Source: Belliella kenyensis (lineage in GTDB: Bacteria > Bacteroidota > Bacteroidia > Cytophagales > Cyclobacteriaceae). Taken from it: 64,000 nucleotides of DNA. The notes below the pieces were generated by a model, which saw nothing but the letters and a program-made list of their open reading frames with translations, was not told where the DNA came from and did no database searches. Within the stretch, counting starts at the first letter, position 1, and every line of letters starts with the position of its first letter. This document shows positions 53,776 to 63,257 of this stretch, in pieces. The stretch is taken from positions 62,001 through 126,000 of the forward strand of contig NZ_JAKZGR010000006.1 in NCBI RefSeq assembly GCF_022549675.1, given 5' to 3'. The translations under genes were made by a program, and so were the position numbers.

Positions 53776-54049
53776 ATGATCATTCGGGTAGAAATGCTCT
53801 TTTTAAAGCACACAATTACCTGTTACTTTTTTTCATAATTGATCAAGTATATGAATTTTTTATTAAAGGCTTTTAGCCAATGATACCAATCCATTTGTTA
53901 AATCAATAGCTATTGGTTTATAACAATAAGGAACTTCGAAGTGTCGTACCTAGCCGACAAGCATCGTTCAGGTATCAATCCACATGAACGTCGAGTCAAT
54001 CCTCCATAGTCCATTGCTACTATTACAATTTTATAAATGCAAATTGAAG
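53776..54049. other. Intergenic region with a repeat-like stretch
   Basis: No gene. GCCAATGATACCAATCCATT at about 53878 resembles 12189-12208 (18 of 20), and the similarity continues loosely through ATTGGT. A less AT-rich block follows at about 53935-54010 (AACTTCGAAGTGTCGTACC onward). These look like old dispersed repeat material. Confidence 0.4.
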
Positions 54050-55378
54050 TTATATCTTCGGTAGCTTCCAGCCATTATGATATTGGGCCTTGATCAGTTT
54101 GTTGGCTTCTTTGTTGGTAAATAAGCCTTTCTGCTCATCCCAGTAGATTTTCTCCCCTGTTTTATAAGCAATATTTCCCATGTGAGCGTTTATTGCAGCC
54201 ACACTACCAGTTTCTACACCACAATTCAATGAATTAGCATCATTGTTTTTGATTGCCTGTATGAAATTACTCATATGATTGTCCATGGCATTTCCTTGGG
54301 GTCTGACTCTGGAAACAGCTTCGATTTTTGGTTTGTCGCCTTGTTTTTCAGAAATCACCTCCCATCCACCTCTGTTGACTACGAGTGTAGCATTGTTGCC
54401 TATGAAAGCGATTCCCTCTGAATATCCATAATTGCCTCCATCTATGCCTGTGGCGTGTTCCCAGAGCATGTTGAAGCCATCATACTCATAGACAGTCTGT
54501 AAGGTGTCAGGTGTTTCAGAAGCGTCATCAGGATATGCAAGCTTTCCACCTGAAGCCATTACTGATTTTGGTGCCTTGACACCCATGGCGTAGAGAGCTA
54601 TGTCAATTTCATGAACTCCCCAGTCAGTCATCAATCCTCCAGCATAATCCCAAAACCATCTGAAATTAAAATGGAATCGATTTTCATTGAAGGGTTTTTT
54701 AGGTGCTGGACCTAGCCACATGTCATAGTCTACACCATTGGGTACAGGGCTATTGTTTTTGACTGGGACTGGATTCATCCAGCCTTGATATGCCCAGCAT
54801 TTCACCAAGCGAATGTTGCCAAGCTGTCCTGATTTGACAAAATCTATTGCGTCACTGTATTGAGAACCACTTCTTTGCCATTGACCGACTTGAACCATTT
54901 TTCCATATTTTTTTGTAGCATCCACCATGATACGACATTCTTCTATGGAGTTGGCGAGTGGTTTTTCTACATAAGCATGCTTGCCTGCATCCAGGCTATC
55001 GACAAGGTTCAAGCAGTGCCAGTGATCAGGTGTTCCGATTACTACTACATCAATGTCCTTGTTTTCGAGCATTTTACGGTAGTCTTTGTAAATGGCTGGC
55101 TTTTTACCTCTAGCTTTGACTACATCGTCAGCTCTCTGATCTAGTACACTTGAGTCTATATCTGCCAGCGCAATACAATTTACTTCAGGAATTTTGAGAA
55201 GTGCACTCATGTTTGACCAGCCCATACCTTTGCAGCCTATCAAGCCTATGTTAATTTGATCATTAGGACTGATACGTGATGTATTTCTGAAAAATTCCTC
55301 AGCGGTAAGTATGGATGGCATACTGAGTCCTGCTGTAGCCAAAAGGCTTTTTTGTAAAAACTTTCTTCTTGCGTTCAT
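54050..55378 (-). CDS. Exported Gfo/Idh/MocA-family oxidoreductase
   Basis: 442 residues. Tat-type leader NARRKFLQKSLLATAGLSMP (RRKFLQKS), then the Rossmann domain INIGLIGCKGMGWSNMSALL, DVVVIGTPDHWHCLNLVDSL and HAYVEKPLANSIEECRIMV with the EKP motif. The C-terminal alpha/beta domain contains FRWFWDYAGGLMTDWGVHEI (catalytic-region Asp/His). Such Tat-exported members act on sugars or sugar acids in the periplasm, often beside DUF1080 proteins; no such gene is adjacent here. Substrate unknown. Confidence 0.92.
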   Translation of the reverse strand: MNARRKFLQKSLLATAGLSMPSILTAEEFFRNTSRISPNDQINIGLIGCKGMGWSNMSALLKIPEVNCIALADIDSSVLDQRADDVVKARGKKPAIYKDYRKMLENKDIDVVVIGTPDHWHCLNLVDSLDAGKHAYVEKPLANSIEECRIMVDATKKYGKMVQVGQWQRSGSQYSDAIDFVKSGQLGNIRLVKCWAYQGWMNPVPVKNNSPVPNGVDYDMWLGPAPKKPFNENRFHFNFRWFWDYAGGLMTDWGVHEIDIALYAMGVKAPKSVMASGGKLAYPDDASETPDTLQTVYEYDGFNMLWEHATGIDGGNYGYSEGIAFIGNNATLVVNRGGWEVISEKQGDKPKIEAVSRVRPQGNAMDNHMSNFIQAIKNNDANSLNCGVETGSVAAINAHMGNIAYKTGEKIYWDEQKGLFTNKEANKLIKAQYHNGWKLPKI

Positions 55379-55741
55379 TGGTTTATTGTTAAGGTTAATT
55401 GAGATTTATTTATATACAGAATTTATCCAGTAACTATAGTAAATATCTATTTAACATAGCTTTGATCCGCCATTTCAGACAAGTTATCGATCAATACTTG
55501 TCCGATGAAGGTGAAGATAAATCTCCCATGATCAAGTTACTCATTGAAATTGATCAATAGCAACTGGATTTAACCCATGTATTGATATCACTGGAAAAGG
55601 GACAAATGATCAAATTGAGTTTAATAGAGAATTAATCAAGCAAATTCAATAGATTTTAATCAAGTGTTGAATATACACTTTTAGAGTCATGAATAAAAAA
55701 AATCGAAAAATTATCTACTTCTATGCTTCAAATTAATGTCA
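55379..55741. other. Intergenic region with possible gene remnant
   Basis: 363 bp between two leftward genes. On the plus strand an open stretch ends FRQVIDQYLSDEGEDKSPMI then LLIEIDQ-stop (55558-55560). After a frame change the reading GFNPCIDITGKGTNDQIEFN runs to a stop at 55650-55652. The composition looks protein-like, but there is no start, so it may be a decayed gene fragment. Confidence 0.3.
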
Positions 55742-58700
55742 TTACTCTATGACCATGATCATGTCAAAGATTTTGTGCTTCTTTTTTTCTTCTCCTTTTA
55801 GGGTATATTCTATCATTAGAGAATAGTTACCGGCGATTGCTCTTTTTCCATTGACGGTTCCATCCCAAAAGCATGAGGATTGTTTCCCGTTTTGAGGTTG
55901 TGCATCTTGACATGTGTAAATCAATTCTCCCCATCTATTGAACACTTGCACAGTTACACTTTCTATGAGGTTGTCAGTGACTATCATTAGTCCGTGATTG
56001 TCTTTTCCAGCAAGGATTGCATTAGAGTATATGATGGTTGGTTCGCATTTGATTTCTACTTCAAATTCTTTAGCAAAAGTACAGCCTGTCAAATCAGTGG
56101 TCACTAGTGTGTATTTTCCACTTTCTTTAGGGTATAATGTGGCTTCCTGACTGATTACGATATCTCCAATGAACCAAGAGTGCTGTCCAAATTGATTTGA
56201 GACCGTTATGGATTGATTCCCTTGTTTTGTAGGGCAAATGGTGTAGAAATCGGCTAAAGCTGGTTCAGGATTTTGCGTTCGATTTACTTCAAAGGTTTTT
56301 CTTCCTACTATACATCCTTCTTGATTAGTGGTTGTCACTTGATAAGATCCAGGTTCTGTTAGTTGAATCAGCGAAAAATCATCAAATTCACTTAAAGCAA
56401 TGTAGTCGTTATTTGTCAGTGCTGACCAATTGATTTGTTGGGAAGGATCAGCGCTTAGCAATTGGACTGTGGTCAAATAATCATTTTGGCAAAAAGATCC
56501 CACTTCTACAGACAATTCACTTATTGCTTGAATTTCTACTTTAATTGATTTTTCTAATGGACATTTTATACCATCAGGGTCTATACCAAGGATTCTGTAC
56601 GTTCCAGAATGGGTAAGCATATACTTTTTCAGCTCATGAGCTTGAACTCTTCTGCCAAATGGATCAAAAACTTCAAAGGAGATATTCCCTTGAGATATAG
56701 GCGAAAGTTCATAAGCATCACAGGTGAATACATCCACTTCTTGCAGCTCGAATTGGATCGTAGAAGGTTTTTCAATAATATAAGTCTTATTATCAGTGAT
56801 CTCTAAATCGTCACCAACACTAAAAAATATTTGATAATTTCCAGCTTTTAAGTTTACTTTTAGCTGATTTGTAGGATCAAAATAGAAATTTTCAACTGAT
56901 TTGCCATCCTCTCGAATATCTATAGTACCATAGGCATATTCGCTTTTGAATTTGATAATTAATGCTCCAATGTCATTGCTATTTTGGTTACATGTCTCAT
57001 TGATGGTGGTGATTTCGTAATCTTTCAAATATTCAGGAAAACCGAAAATCCTAGCGTAGGTATAATTGTATAGATTTCTTAAGAAGCTAGTGGCATTCAC
57101 TGATACACTTGCAGTTACTGATCCATTGTGTAAGTCCCAATCAGTAATAAGGTATTGAAAGGTAAAAGATTTTGATTCAGTAGGTTGTAGTTCTTCGATG
57201 TTCCAAGTGTTTCCCATTAAAAATTCAGGAATAACAACATTGGTAACTGGAATATCTCCAATATTAGTGACGGTAATAGTAAAATTGACAAGCTCGCCTT
57301 CATACGAATACGGATTCACATCAGCAGTTATTTCAAGAGATATGTCTGCGATATGAGAGCAATCATATATTCTTGTTACCACTTTTATTCGATCACTTTC
57401 ACATTCACCAGCTTTGGACTGACTTACCCATACTGTATATAGATTAGAAGTGTTGGGGTCTATCTCAGGAGCACTATCCAAAGGATTTGAATCAGGGGAA
57501 TCGTCTAAATAATAATTCAGTGTATATCCTTCATTGTTGATTATTTGAAAATATACATCTGAGGAGTTTAAACAAAATATACTGTTGCTAACTTCTGGAT
57601 TTGGAGCTTTACCATTGACTTCAATTGTAATTGGGACTCTTGGGCTTGTACAGGCTCCATCAATTCCTTGAGCTACCCATATTACTTCTTTTCCTTGGTT
57701 GTAGGTGTTTACAAAATAGTTTGAAAGTGGGTTGCCACCTATTTCTTGAGTATAAAAGTACACCTTGAAATCAGGGATTGTAGGGGATATCAAGTCAATT
57801 AAATCTACTGGAGTATCTCTCATGCAAAAAGCTGGGATTGAAGCATTGATGAGTCCAATTAGGCCTTCAAAGTTTGAACAATTTGCGGCTGCAAATTCAG
57901 CTCTTTTTACAATTGGTATTTCTAATGGCGTATTTATTTCTTCTCCTTCACATGTTCCTTCTTTCAATTCGTAGACAAACGGCAAGTTGGTAAAGCTATT
58001 CTCGGATACTTTTCCAGTTCCTGAGACAAATCCTTCTATATTCACACTGGCCTCGCAGTTGGTATTTGCCAAAATCGTGCAATCCTCCGTCACCTTTACT
58101 GTATAAAATAGTGTTGCAATGATTTCCTCTTTGTTCTGCTTCAATGGAATATCTCCAATATCCCAGATTAATGTTCCATTCAAGCCTAAATCTGGGTCAA
58201 AGGTGATTTTTCCATAATTATCAGGCACAGTAATAGCAGAAATATAATTAGTAGTATAAGGTAAAGGAATGCTTATTTTGGAGTCTTTGACCTCTTCAGA
58301 GCCTAGATTCCTGATTTCAGCTTTGTAGGTGATCTCTTGACCTGGTTCTACTGTGAGCGTAGCACCATCGACAGGCAACCCATCGATGCTTATTGGCTGG
58401 TTGAGCACCTGTACATCTGGAATATAGCTCAATACTGAAAAGGCTAAAGCATAGATTGCATACAAGTCTTGATTGGTACCAAAACGGAATCTGGTACTGG
58501 TTTGATTGTTGCCTATTATACTATTATTTGGATTTGCTATGTCCCATTGCACGATGTCTACACCTATATTATTTTTCAGGTTTGGGAATCTGGGCGTAGG
58601 AATAGGTTGATTTGCAGCATTTTTTACTGGAGTATAGATAGTTGAATTGAAGAAATTGTCAATTGTATTCATAGGGTGTTTCAATCGTACCCATTCACCT

Positions 58701-60034
58701 TTTTGATCCATGATCTCTAAGAAATCTCCGCCTGTAGGTTGATCCCCTTCACCAGCCATTAGTCCTAGTTTGAGTTCCACTGGACCAGCATTGACGGTTC
58801 CAAAACCACTGATTTCAATTTCACCAAGATGCTCGTTTCGATCTAAGGATTGGACAAAAGAATATCCATCGAAAATAGTGATGTCTCTCCAATTCATTTT
58901 GGAGTTTTGATATATCACAATGATTCCCCAGTTTCCAAAGAAGCCTACATTGTCTGAAAAGCCTTCTTGTAAAGCAATATCAGCTACGGTGTATTCACCT
59001 ATCCCATGAGTTTTGATGTAGTCAGTGATATCTGAATAGCCTACATAGATGTCAGCAAGTTCATTTTTTGGGTACAAGATTGCATTTCCATCAGCTGTTA
59101 TTTCTGTATAAGCATTGGCATTTGGTCCTTTTAATTTCACTTTTCTCTTATCAAATGAAACTGTATGGGGCAGGATAGGGGTATGGCTTCCATCGTAATT
59201 CATGAAAATCATAGCGTCATTCAAAGATCCTACAGAATTCTTTTTAATTAATTTATTAATAGAAATAAAAAAACCTTTATATTCAAATTGGATGGGTTTG
59301 AATCGGACAGTTGATAAATCATTTTGTGTGGTAATTTGAGTATTTTCGGTATATAAATAGCTTACGCCATCCATAGAGTATCTCACGGAATAATCCTTAT
59401 CAGCTTCATCATCAAAATTTAGCACCAAATAGAAACCCGTTTCAGGATCTTGGATAGAGTAAATTACTTCATGCTTGTCATTTTCATCAGAGAACTCAAA
59501 GATTGATAAAGTTAAACTTGTATATGGGATGGGATCATTCATTTTTACACCATACTCATCGTTGTTGAAGTAAACTGTTTCGCCTGAAAGATTATTTTTG
59601 GTGACATCAAAAGTTACATCTGTACCTGGGACAGTCCTGCCAGACCAATAGAGACCAGCATAACGTATTTCAGAACAGTCAGGATCGGCATTGTTTTCTT
59701 CTGAAAAAACCAGTGTGGCAGAGGAAGAATTGAATGTTTTTTGATCATTATCTATATCTACATAGAGGGTCTCAGAAAAAGAATTGTAAGCGGAATCATT
59801 ATGGTAAAAGAGTCTCAAATTGGTATTCCCAATGATAGTGAAATCTCCTTTAATTCTATAGATATTACCTTCTGGTGCGGACTGACCGACTCTATGTTTG
59901 AAAGGAATAGGGTTTTCATTTTGAGCAAATGATTTTTGGGAAAATACAAGTACCAAGAAATAGAACAATATCAGTTTCCAGGTGATAGATCTCATGATTG
60001 GTGTAAAGAATTTCACTTGCATTTTCAGTTTCAA
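55742..60034 (-). CDS. Large surface protein with DUF11-like repeats and T9SS type B (CHU_C) sorting domain
   Basis: 1430 residues. The signal peptide core is ITWKLILFYFLVLVFSQKSF; the start may be M1 or M14 (59995). The N-terminal half is a beta-rich region seen in gliding/adhesin proteins (TLVFSEENN, RYAGLYWSGRTVPGTDVTFD). A DUF11-type module (VEPGQEITYKAEIRNLGSEE) lies at about 560-660 and another near 940 (INFTITVTNIGDIPVTNV-like). Ig/PKD-like repeats follow. The last 85 residues are a type B sorting domain (VQVFNRWGELIYTC, CFWDGTVNGKRAIAGNYSL). Probably exported by T9SS and surface-attached, as adhesin or gliding-related protein. Confidence 0.88.
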   Translation of the reverse strand: MKLKMQVKFFTPIMRSITWKLILFYFLVLVFSQKSFAQNENPIPFKHRVGQSAPEGNIYRIKGDFTIIGNTNLRLFYHNDSAYNSFSETLYVDIDNDQKTFNSSSATLVFSEENNADPDCSEIRYAGLYWSGRTVPGTDVTFDVTKNNLSGETVYFNNDEYGVKMNDPIPYTSLTLSIFEFSDENDKHEVIYSIQDPETGFYLVLNFDDEADKDYSVRYSMDGVSYLYTENTQITTQNDLSTVRFKPIQFEYKGFFISINKLIKKNSVGSLNDAMIFMNYDGSHTPILPHTVSFDKRKVKLKGPNANAYTEITADGNAILYPKNELADIYVGYSDITDYIKTHGIGEYTVADIALQEGFSDNVGFFGNWGIIVIYQNSKMNWRDITIFDGYSFVQSLDRNEHLGEIEISGFGTVNAGPVELKLGLMAGEGDQPTGGDFLEIMDQKGEWVRLKHPMNTIDNFFNSTIYTPVKNAANQPIPTPRFPNLKNNIGVDIVQWDIANPNNSIIGNNQTSTRFRFGTNQDLYAIYALAFSVLSYIPDVQVLNQPISIDGLPVDGATLTVEPGQEITYKAEIRNLGSEEVKDSKISIPLPYTTNYISAITVPDNYGKITFDPDLGLNGTLIWDIGDIPLKQNKEEIIATLFYTVKVTEDCTILANTNCEASVNIEGFVSGTGKVSENSFTNLPFVYELKEGTCEGEEINTPLEIPIVKRAEFAAANCSNFEGLIGLINASIPAFCMRDTPVDLIDLISPTIPDFKVYFYTQEIGGNPLSNYFVNTYNQGKEVIWVAQGIDGACTSPRVPITIEVNGKAPNPEVSNSIFCLNSSDVYFQIINNEGYTLNYYLDDSPDSNPLDSAPEIDPNTSNLYTVWVSQSKAGECESDRIKVVTRIYDCSHIADISLEITADVNPYSYEGELVNFTITVTNIGDIPVTNVVIPEFLMGNTWNIEELQPTESKSFTFQYLITDWDLHNGSVTASVSVNATSFLRNLYNYTYARIFGFPEYLKDYEITTINETCNQNSNDIGALIIKFKSEYAYGTIDIREDGKSVENFYFDPTNQLKVNLKAGNYQIFFSVGDDLEITDNKTYIIEKPSTIQFELQEVDVFTCDAYELSPISQGNISFEVFDPFGRRVQAHELKKYMLTHSGTYRILGIDPDGIKCPLEKSIKVEIQAISELSVEVGSFCQNDYLTTVQLLSADPSQQINWSALTNNDYIALSEFDDFSLIQLTEPGSYQVTTTNQEGCIVGRKTFEVNRTQNPEPALADFYTICPTKQGNQSITVSNQFGQHSWFIGDIVISQEATLYPKESGKYTLVTTDLTGCTFAKEFEVEIKCEPTIIYSNAILAGKDNHGLMIVTDNLIESVTVQVFNRWGELIYTCQDAQPQNGKQSSCFWDGTVNGKRAIAGNYSLMIEYTLKGEEKKKHKIFDMIMVIE

Positions 60035-60467
60035 GCTAAGTTGTAATAGATATTGAAAATTCCCAATCCTAATTTGATTCTATTCAGTTGATTTGAATGA
60101 TTGATTTCTACAGCAATGCTTTTTATACAGATTTTTGCCTATATCAAATTGATTCAAGGCATTTCTGTGGTTATTATCGCTATGATTGGAGAAATGTTGG
60201 TTTTATTACATCTGAATTTTACCTGAAACTTAGATTGATAAATTAAAGGTGAATTTTGCTTGAAAAATAAGAAATAGTTTCAATTTAACTAGATTTTTAT
60301 GCGGATATTATTTTGAGATAGTTGATAATTTTTGGATGTTTAATCATCCCGAAAAAATGCTCCACAATTTATTTAGGAGTGAACAGTGTTTGAGATCATC
60401 AAGAAGTTTATAGTGTTGATTTATCATGTATTATCCGCTTTATTTGTAGTTCACTTTCTTTCTGATC
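60035..60467. other. Divergent intergenic region
   Basis: 433 bp, AT-rich. Near the right end, AGGAG at 60375-60379 precedes a GTG (60386) opening a 53-codon frame that overlaps the next gene out of frame. An ATG at 60426 is in frame with the next gene but is blocked by TAG at 60447-60449. Otherwise nothing recognisable. Confidence 0.45.
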
Positions 60468-61682
60468 ATGCTTGGAGCCCTTATCTTGATTATTTTCTTG
60501 TTTTTGTTGACCCAACCCATCCTCAAGGATGTAAAGGCGAAGCATAAATGGGTCAATCTCCAACTTTTGAATCAATTGTTTTGGTATCATATGTTTTTTG
60601 GCTTGGTATATTATTTATATGCCGTTTTCAATAGATCTGATTCGAAGCTTTATTATCAGCGAACTTTACAGTATTGGGAAGAGTGGTCTGATGCTTTTTC
60701 CACTGGGACTGGTTTCATAGAGTGGCTGGCATTTCCCTTTGTTAGATTTTTAAATTTCAATTATGAAATGACCATGATGTTATTCACTTGGTTTGGGTTT
60801 TTGGGATTTTTGTACTTCTATCTTTTTATCAAAGAAAATTTGAATTTCAATCCGAAACTAAAGGGCTGGGATGCAATAACGATTTTTATGTTTTTGCCTA
60901 ATATGCACTTCTGGACAGCTTCATTGGGCAAAGGTGCCATTATATTTAGTGGTTTAGGTTTTTTGGTTTATGGCTTGTCCAAGCCGGCTCAGCGCATTCC
61001 ACATATCATGATAGGAAGTTTTGTTTCCTATTTGGTAAGACCTCATATACTTTTTGCAGTACTGATTGGTATGTCGGTAGGTTTTGTATTGGGAAAGGGG
61101 AAAGTGCCAGTATATCAAAAGTACTTGGTAGCTATAGCGGGTCTTGTGGTCTCTGTGATTTTGTATGAAAAGATCATTCTTTATTTAGGTTATGATCCCA
61201 ATAATATTTTGGAATCATTTGAGGAGGAATCTGCGCTCAATGCGCACAGGTTAAGCTACTCGGCTGGATCAGCAGTAAACATGAGTAGCTATAGTTTACC
61301 GATGAAGTTGTTTACTTTTTGGTTTAGACCGTTGTTTATAGATTCTCCAAACTTCCTTGGTATTGTGGTGAGTTTTGAAAATGCACTATATATCTACATG
61401 TTTAGCAAAATATTCAGTAGAGATTTCATTACCTATATCAAAGATGCGCCAGCTATGGTGAAAATGTCTGGTGTAGTTTTTATTTCCATATCTATATCGA
61501 TGACCTACATCATGTCAAATTTGGGGATTATTATAAGGCAAAAAAGTCAAATCATGTACTTTATGCTATTTGTGATTGTAGCATTCATAGATTGGCAGAA
61601 GACCAACAGACTTAAAAAGAGAGCCATGATATATAATAGGATCGTCCAAGAGGAAGAGAGGAGGATTAGGGCTTCATCCTGA
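60468..61682 (+). CDS. Polytopic membrane protein, polysaccharide-polymerase-like
   Basis: 404 residues with about ten hydrophobic segments (ALILIIFLFLLTQPIL, YHMFFGLVYYLYAVF, TMMLFTWFGFLGFLYFYLF, KGAIIFSGLGFLVYGLS, VAIAGLVVSVILYEKIIL). Conserved-looking polar spots between helices include LPNMHFWTASLGKGA and a Glu-rich loop SFEEESALNAHRL. The topology resembles Wzy/EpsG-type polymerases, but I cannot place it in a named family. In-frame sequence upstream of the ATG also reads as hydrophobic protein after a TAG codon, so the N-terminus may have been shortened. Confidence 0.65.
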   Translation: MLGALILIIFLFLLTQPILKDVKAKHKWVNLQLLNQLFWYHMFFGLVYYLYAVFNRSDSKLYYQRTLQYWEEWSDAFSTGTGFIEWLAFPFVRFLNFNYEMTMMLFTWFGFLGFLYFYLFIKENLNFNPKLKGWDAITIFMFLPNMHFWTASLGKGAIIFSGLGFLVYGLSKPAQRIPHIMIGSFVSYLVRPHILFAVLIGMSVGFVLGKGKVPVYQKYLVAIAGLVVSVILYEKIILYLGYDPNNILESFEEESALNAHRLSYSAGSAVNMSSYSLPMKLFTFWFRPLFIDSPNFLGIVVSFENALYIYMFSKIFSRDFITYIKDAPAMVKMSGVVFISISISMTYIMSNLGIIIRQKSQIMYFMLFVIVAFIDWQKTNRLKKRAMIYNRIVQEEERRIRASS

Positions 61683-61739
61683 TGTCAGTTGATTTAGATT
61701 TTTGTATTTTTTAGTTTTCTGTTTCGATGTATTTTATGC

Positions 61740-62055
61740 TATGCATTGCATTTTTTTGCCACTAAGGCACAGAGACACAAAGAGACGAGAAGCGAGAGAG
61801 AGTGTCAAGAACCAAGAATCAAGAACCAAGAACGAAGCGAGAAACGAGAGACGAGAGACGAGAAACTAGAAAAACGAAGCGAGAAACGAGAGACGAGAAA
61901 CTTCATATAAAGCCTATATCGCCGCACCTGTCTACCCATAGGTAGAGGCATATATCAAGTTTATATCGCATTAGCATATATCAAAATGTCATCCTTCCTC
62001 CTTCACCCTTCCTCTCTTCCTCCTTCCTCCTTCATCGTCTCCTTCACCCTTCTCT
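61740..62055 (+). repeat. Composite dispersed repeat, copy C
   Basis: Same order as copy A. A purine tract (about 61763-61902) is built of GAGACGAGA, CAAGAACCAAGAATCAAG and a 25-bp unit ACGAAGCGAGAAACGAGAGA onward, present at 61832 and 61874. The core GCCGCACCTGTCTACCC (61921-61937) follows, with hairpin TCTACC CATA GGTAGA and flanking ATATAAA/TTTATAT. Last is the pyrimidine tract CATCCTTCCTCCTTCACCC onward (61990-62055). Copy C uses ATATATC where A uses ATATTTC. Confidence 0.7.
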
Positions 62056-62218
62056 AAGTTAAGAGAATGTTACCATAATCATGGTTAATGTTAATTGAAC
62101 TTCACCTACCTGTTATGATTCTATTACAATCGACTTGTCAATTGGGCATTTCTAGATCAAGCTTATAGGTTTGAGGCATCGTTTAAAAAAACCAACCTTT
62201 ATGAAGTATTTTGAAAGA

Positions 62219-63142
62219 ATGAAGAGATCAATCAGTTTTCTAATGACTTTGGCAGTCTTAGGATTCACATTTACAAGCTGTAGTGATGATGAAAATGATC
62301 CTGCCGTAGATCCACTAGATGAGGTAGTAGTGATTGAGGATTCGGAGCTATTAGAGATCATTCTGGATGAACTGAACATCCAAAGCACTGGAGCTTTGAC
62401 AAAAGCTAGAATGATGGAATTGACTGAATTGAATGTCAGTAATGCTGTATTGACATCTTTTAGTGGTATTGAAGAAGCTAAAAATTTGGAGGTTCTTCTT
62501 GCTAGAAGTATAGAAGTGGAAGATTTGTCTCCTATATCCAGTTTGACAAACTTGATCGTATTGGATATGAGAGATGCTGTAACTCCTACATCATTGTCTT
62601 TTCTAGCTCCTTTGGAAAATATCGAAAACATAGATTTTCAAAACACTGCTGTTGCTGACATTTCAGCACTTGCTGGAAAGATTTCACTCACGCACATCAA
62701 TTTAAGAGAAACTGATGTGTCTGATATTTCTGCTTTAGCGGGCATGACTCAGTTACAGTTTTTGAACCTGAATAGAGCTGGTGGAGGAAATGGTATTACC
62801 AACCCAGAGCTAATCACTTCAATGGAAAATCTTTATTATCTAAGTTTAAGAAACACTGTACTTGGAGATGAGCTTTTTGCTGAGATTTTTGCTAACAAGA
62901 CCAAATTGGTTGAGTCAAATATCAGAAATACAGGCATCACTTCTGTTATGGCCTTAGTTCCATTATTCGAAGCAGGTGCTTTCACCGAAGCACTTTCTGA
63001 AGAGTTTGACAATAAGATTTCTTTGGATATTCAAAATAATGCAATCACAGATCTTTGCGCAATCTATCCATGGGTAGGTAATTTTCCAGAGGGCGAGTTG
63101 GAGTGGTCTTCAGCTGCTGGAGATTTCAGTGATTGTAACTAA
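62219..63142 (+). CDS. Leucine-rich-repeat lipoprotein
   Basis: 307 residues from ATG 62219; ATG 62201 would add six. MKRSISFLMTLAVLGFTFTS followed by Cys is a lipoprotein signal, then an acidic linker SDDENDPAVDPLDEV. The rest is about ten internalin-like LRR units of about 22 residues (SLTNLIVLDMRDAV, LENIENIDFQNTAVADISAL, MTQLQFLNLNRAG, MENLYYLSLRNTV). Such surface lipoproteins bind proteins or glycans; the ligand is unknown. It lies upstream of a TonB-dependent receptor, but a terminator separates them. Confidence 0.85.
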   Translation: MKRSISFLMTLAVLGFTFTSCSDDENDPAVDPLDEVVVIEDSELLEIILDELNIQSTGALTKARMMELTELNVSNAVLTSFSGIEEAKNLEVLLARSIEVEDLSPISSLTNLIVLDMRDAVTPTSLSFLAPLENIENIDFQNTAVADISALAGKISLTHINLRETDVSDISALAGMTQLQFLNLNRAGGGNGITNPELITSMENLYYLSLRNTVLGDELFAEIFANKTKLVESNIRNTGITSVMALVPLFEAGAFTEALSEEFDNKISLDIQNNAITDLCAIYPWVGNFPEGELEWSSAAGDFSDCN

Positions 63143-63159
63143 TCGAGTTCACGCTGACT

Positions 63160-63200
63160 AGGCTGATTGGTTTCGTGCAAAAGATCAATCAGCCTATTAT
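63160..63200 (+). terminator. Terminator after LRR lipoprotein gene
   Basis: AGGCTGATTG (63160-63169) and CAATCAGCCT (63186-63195) form a perfect 10-bp stem, followed by ATTATTTC. Confidence 0.75.
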
Positions 63201-63257
63201 TTCAAAAAAATATGCTGTAAATATGGCAATTCATAGAATCGCCCAAAATAAGAGATT

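Noticed and set aside
61763-61902. CRISPR-like array in the purine-rich repeats
   Set aside because: Units are irregular and overlapping, with no constant repeat-spacer pattern and no cas genes.
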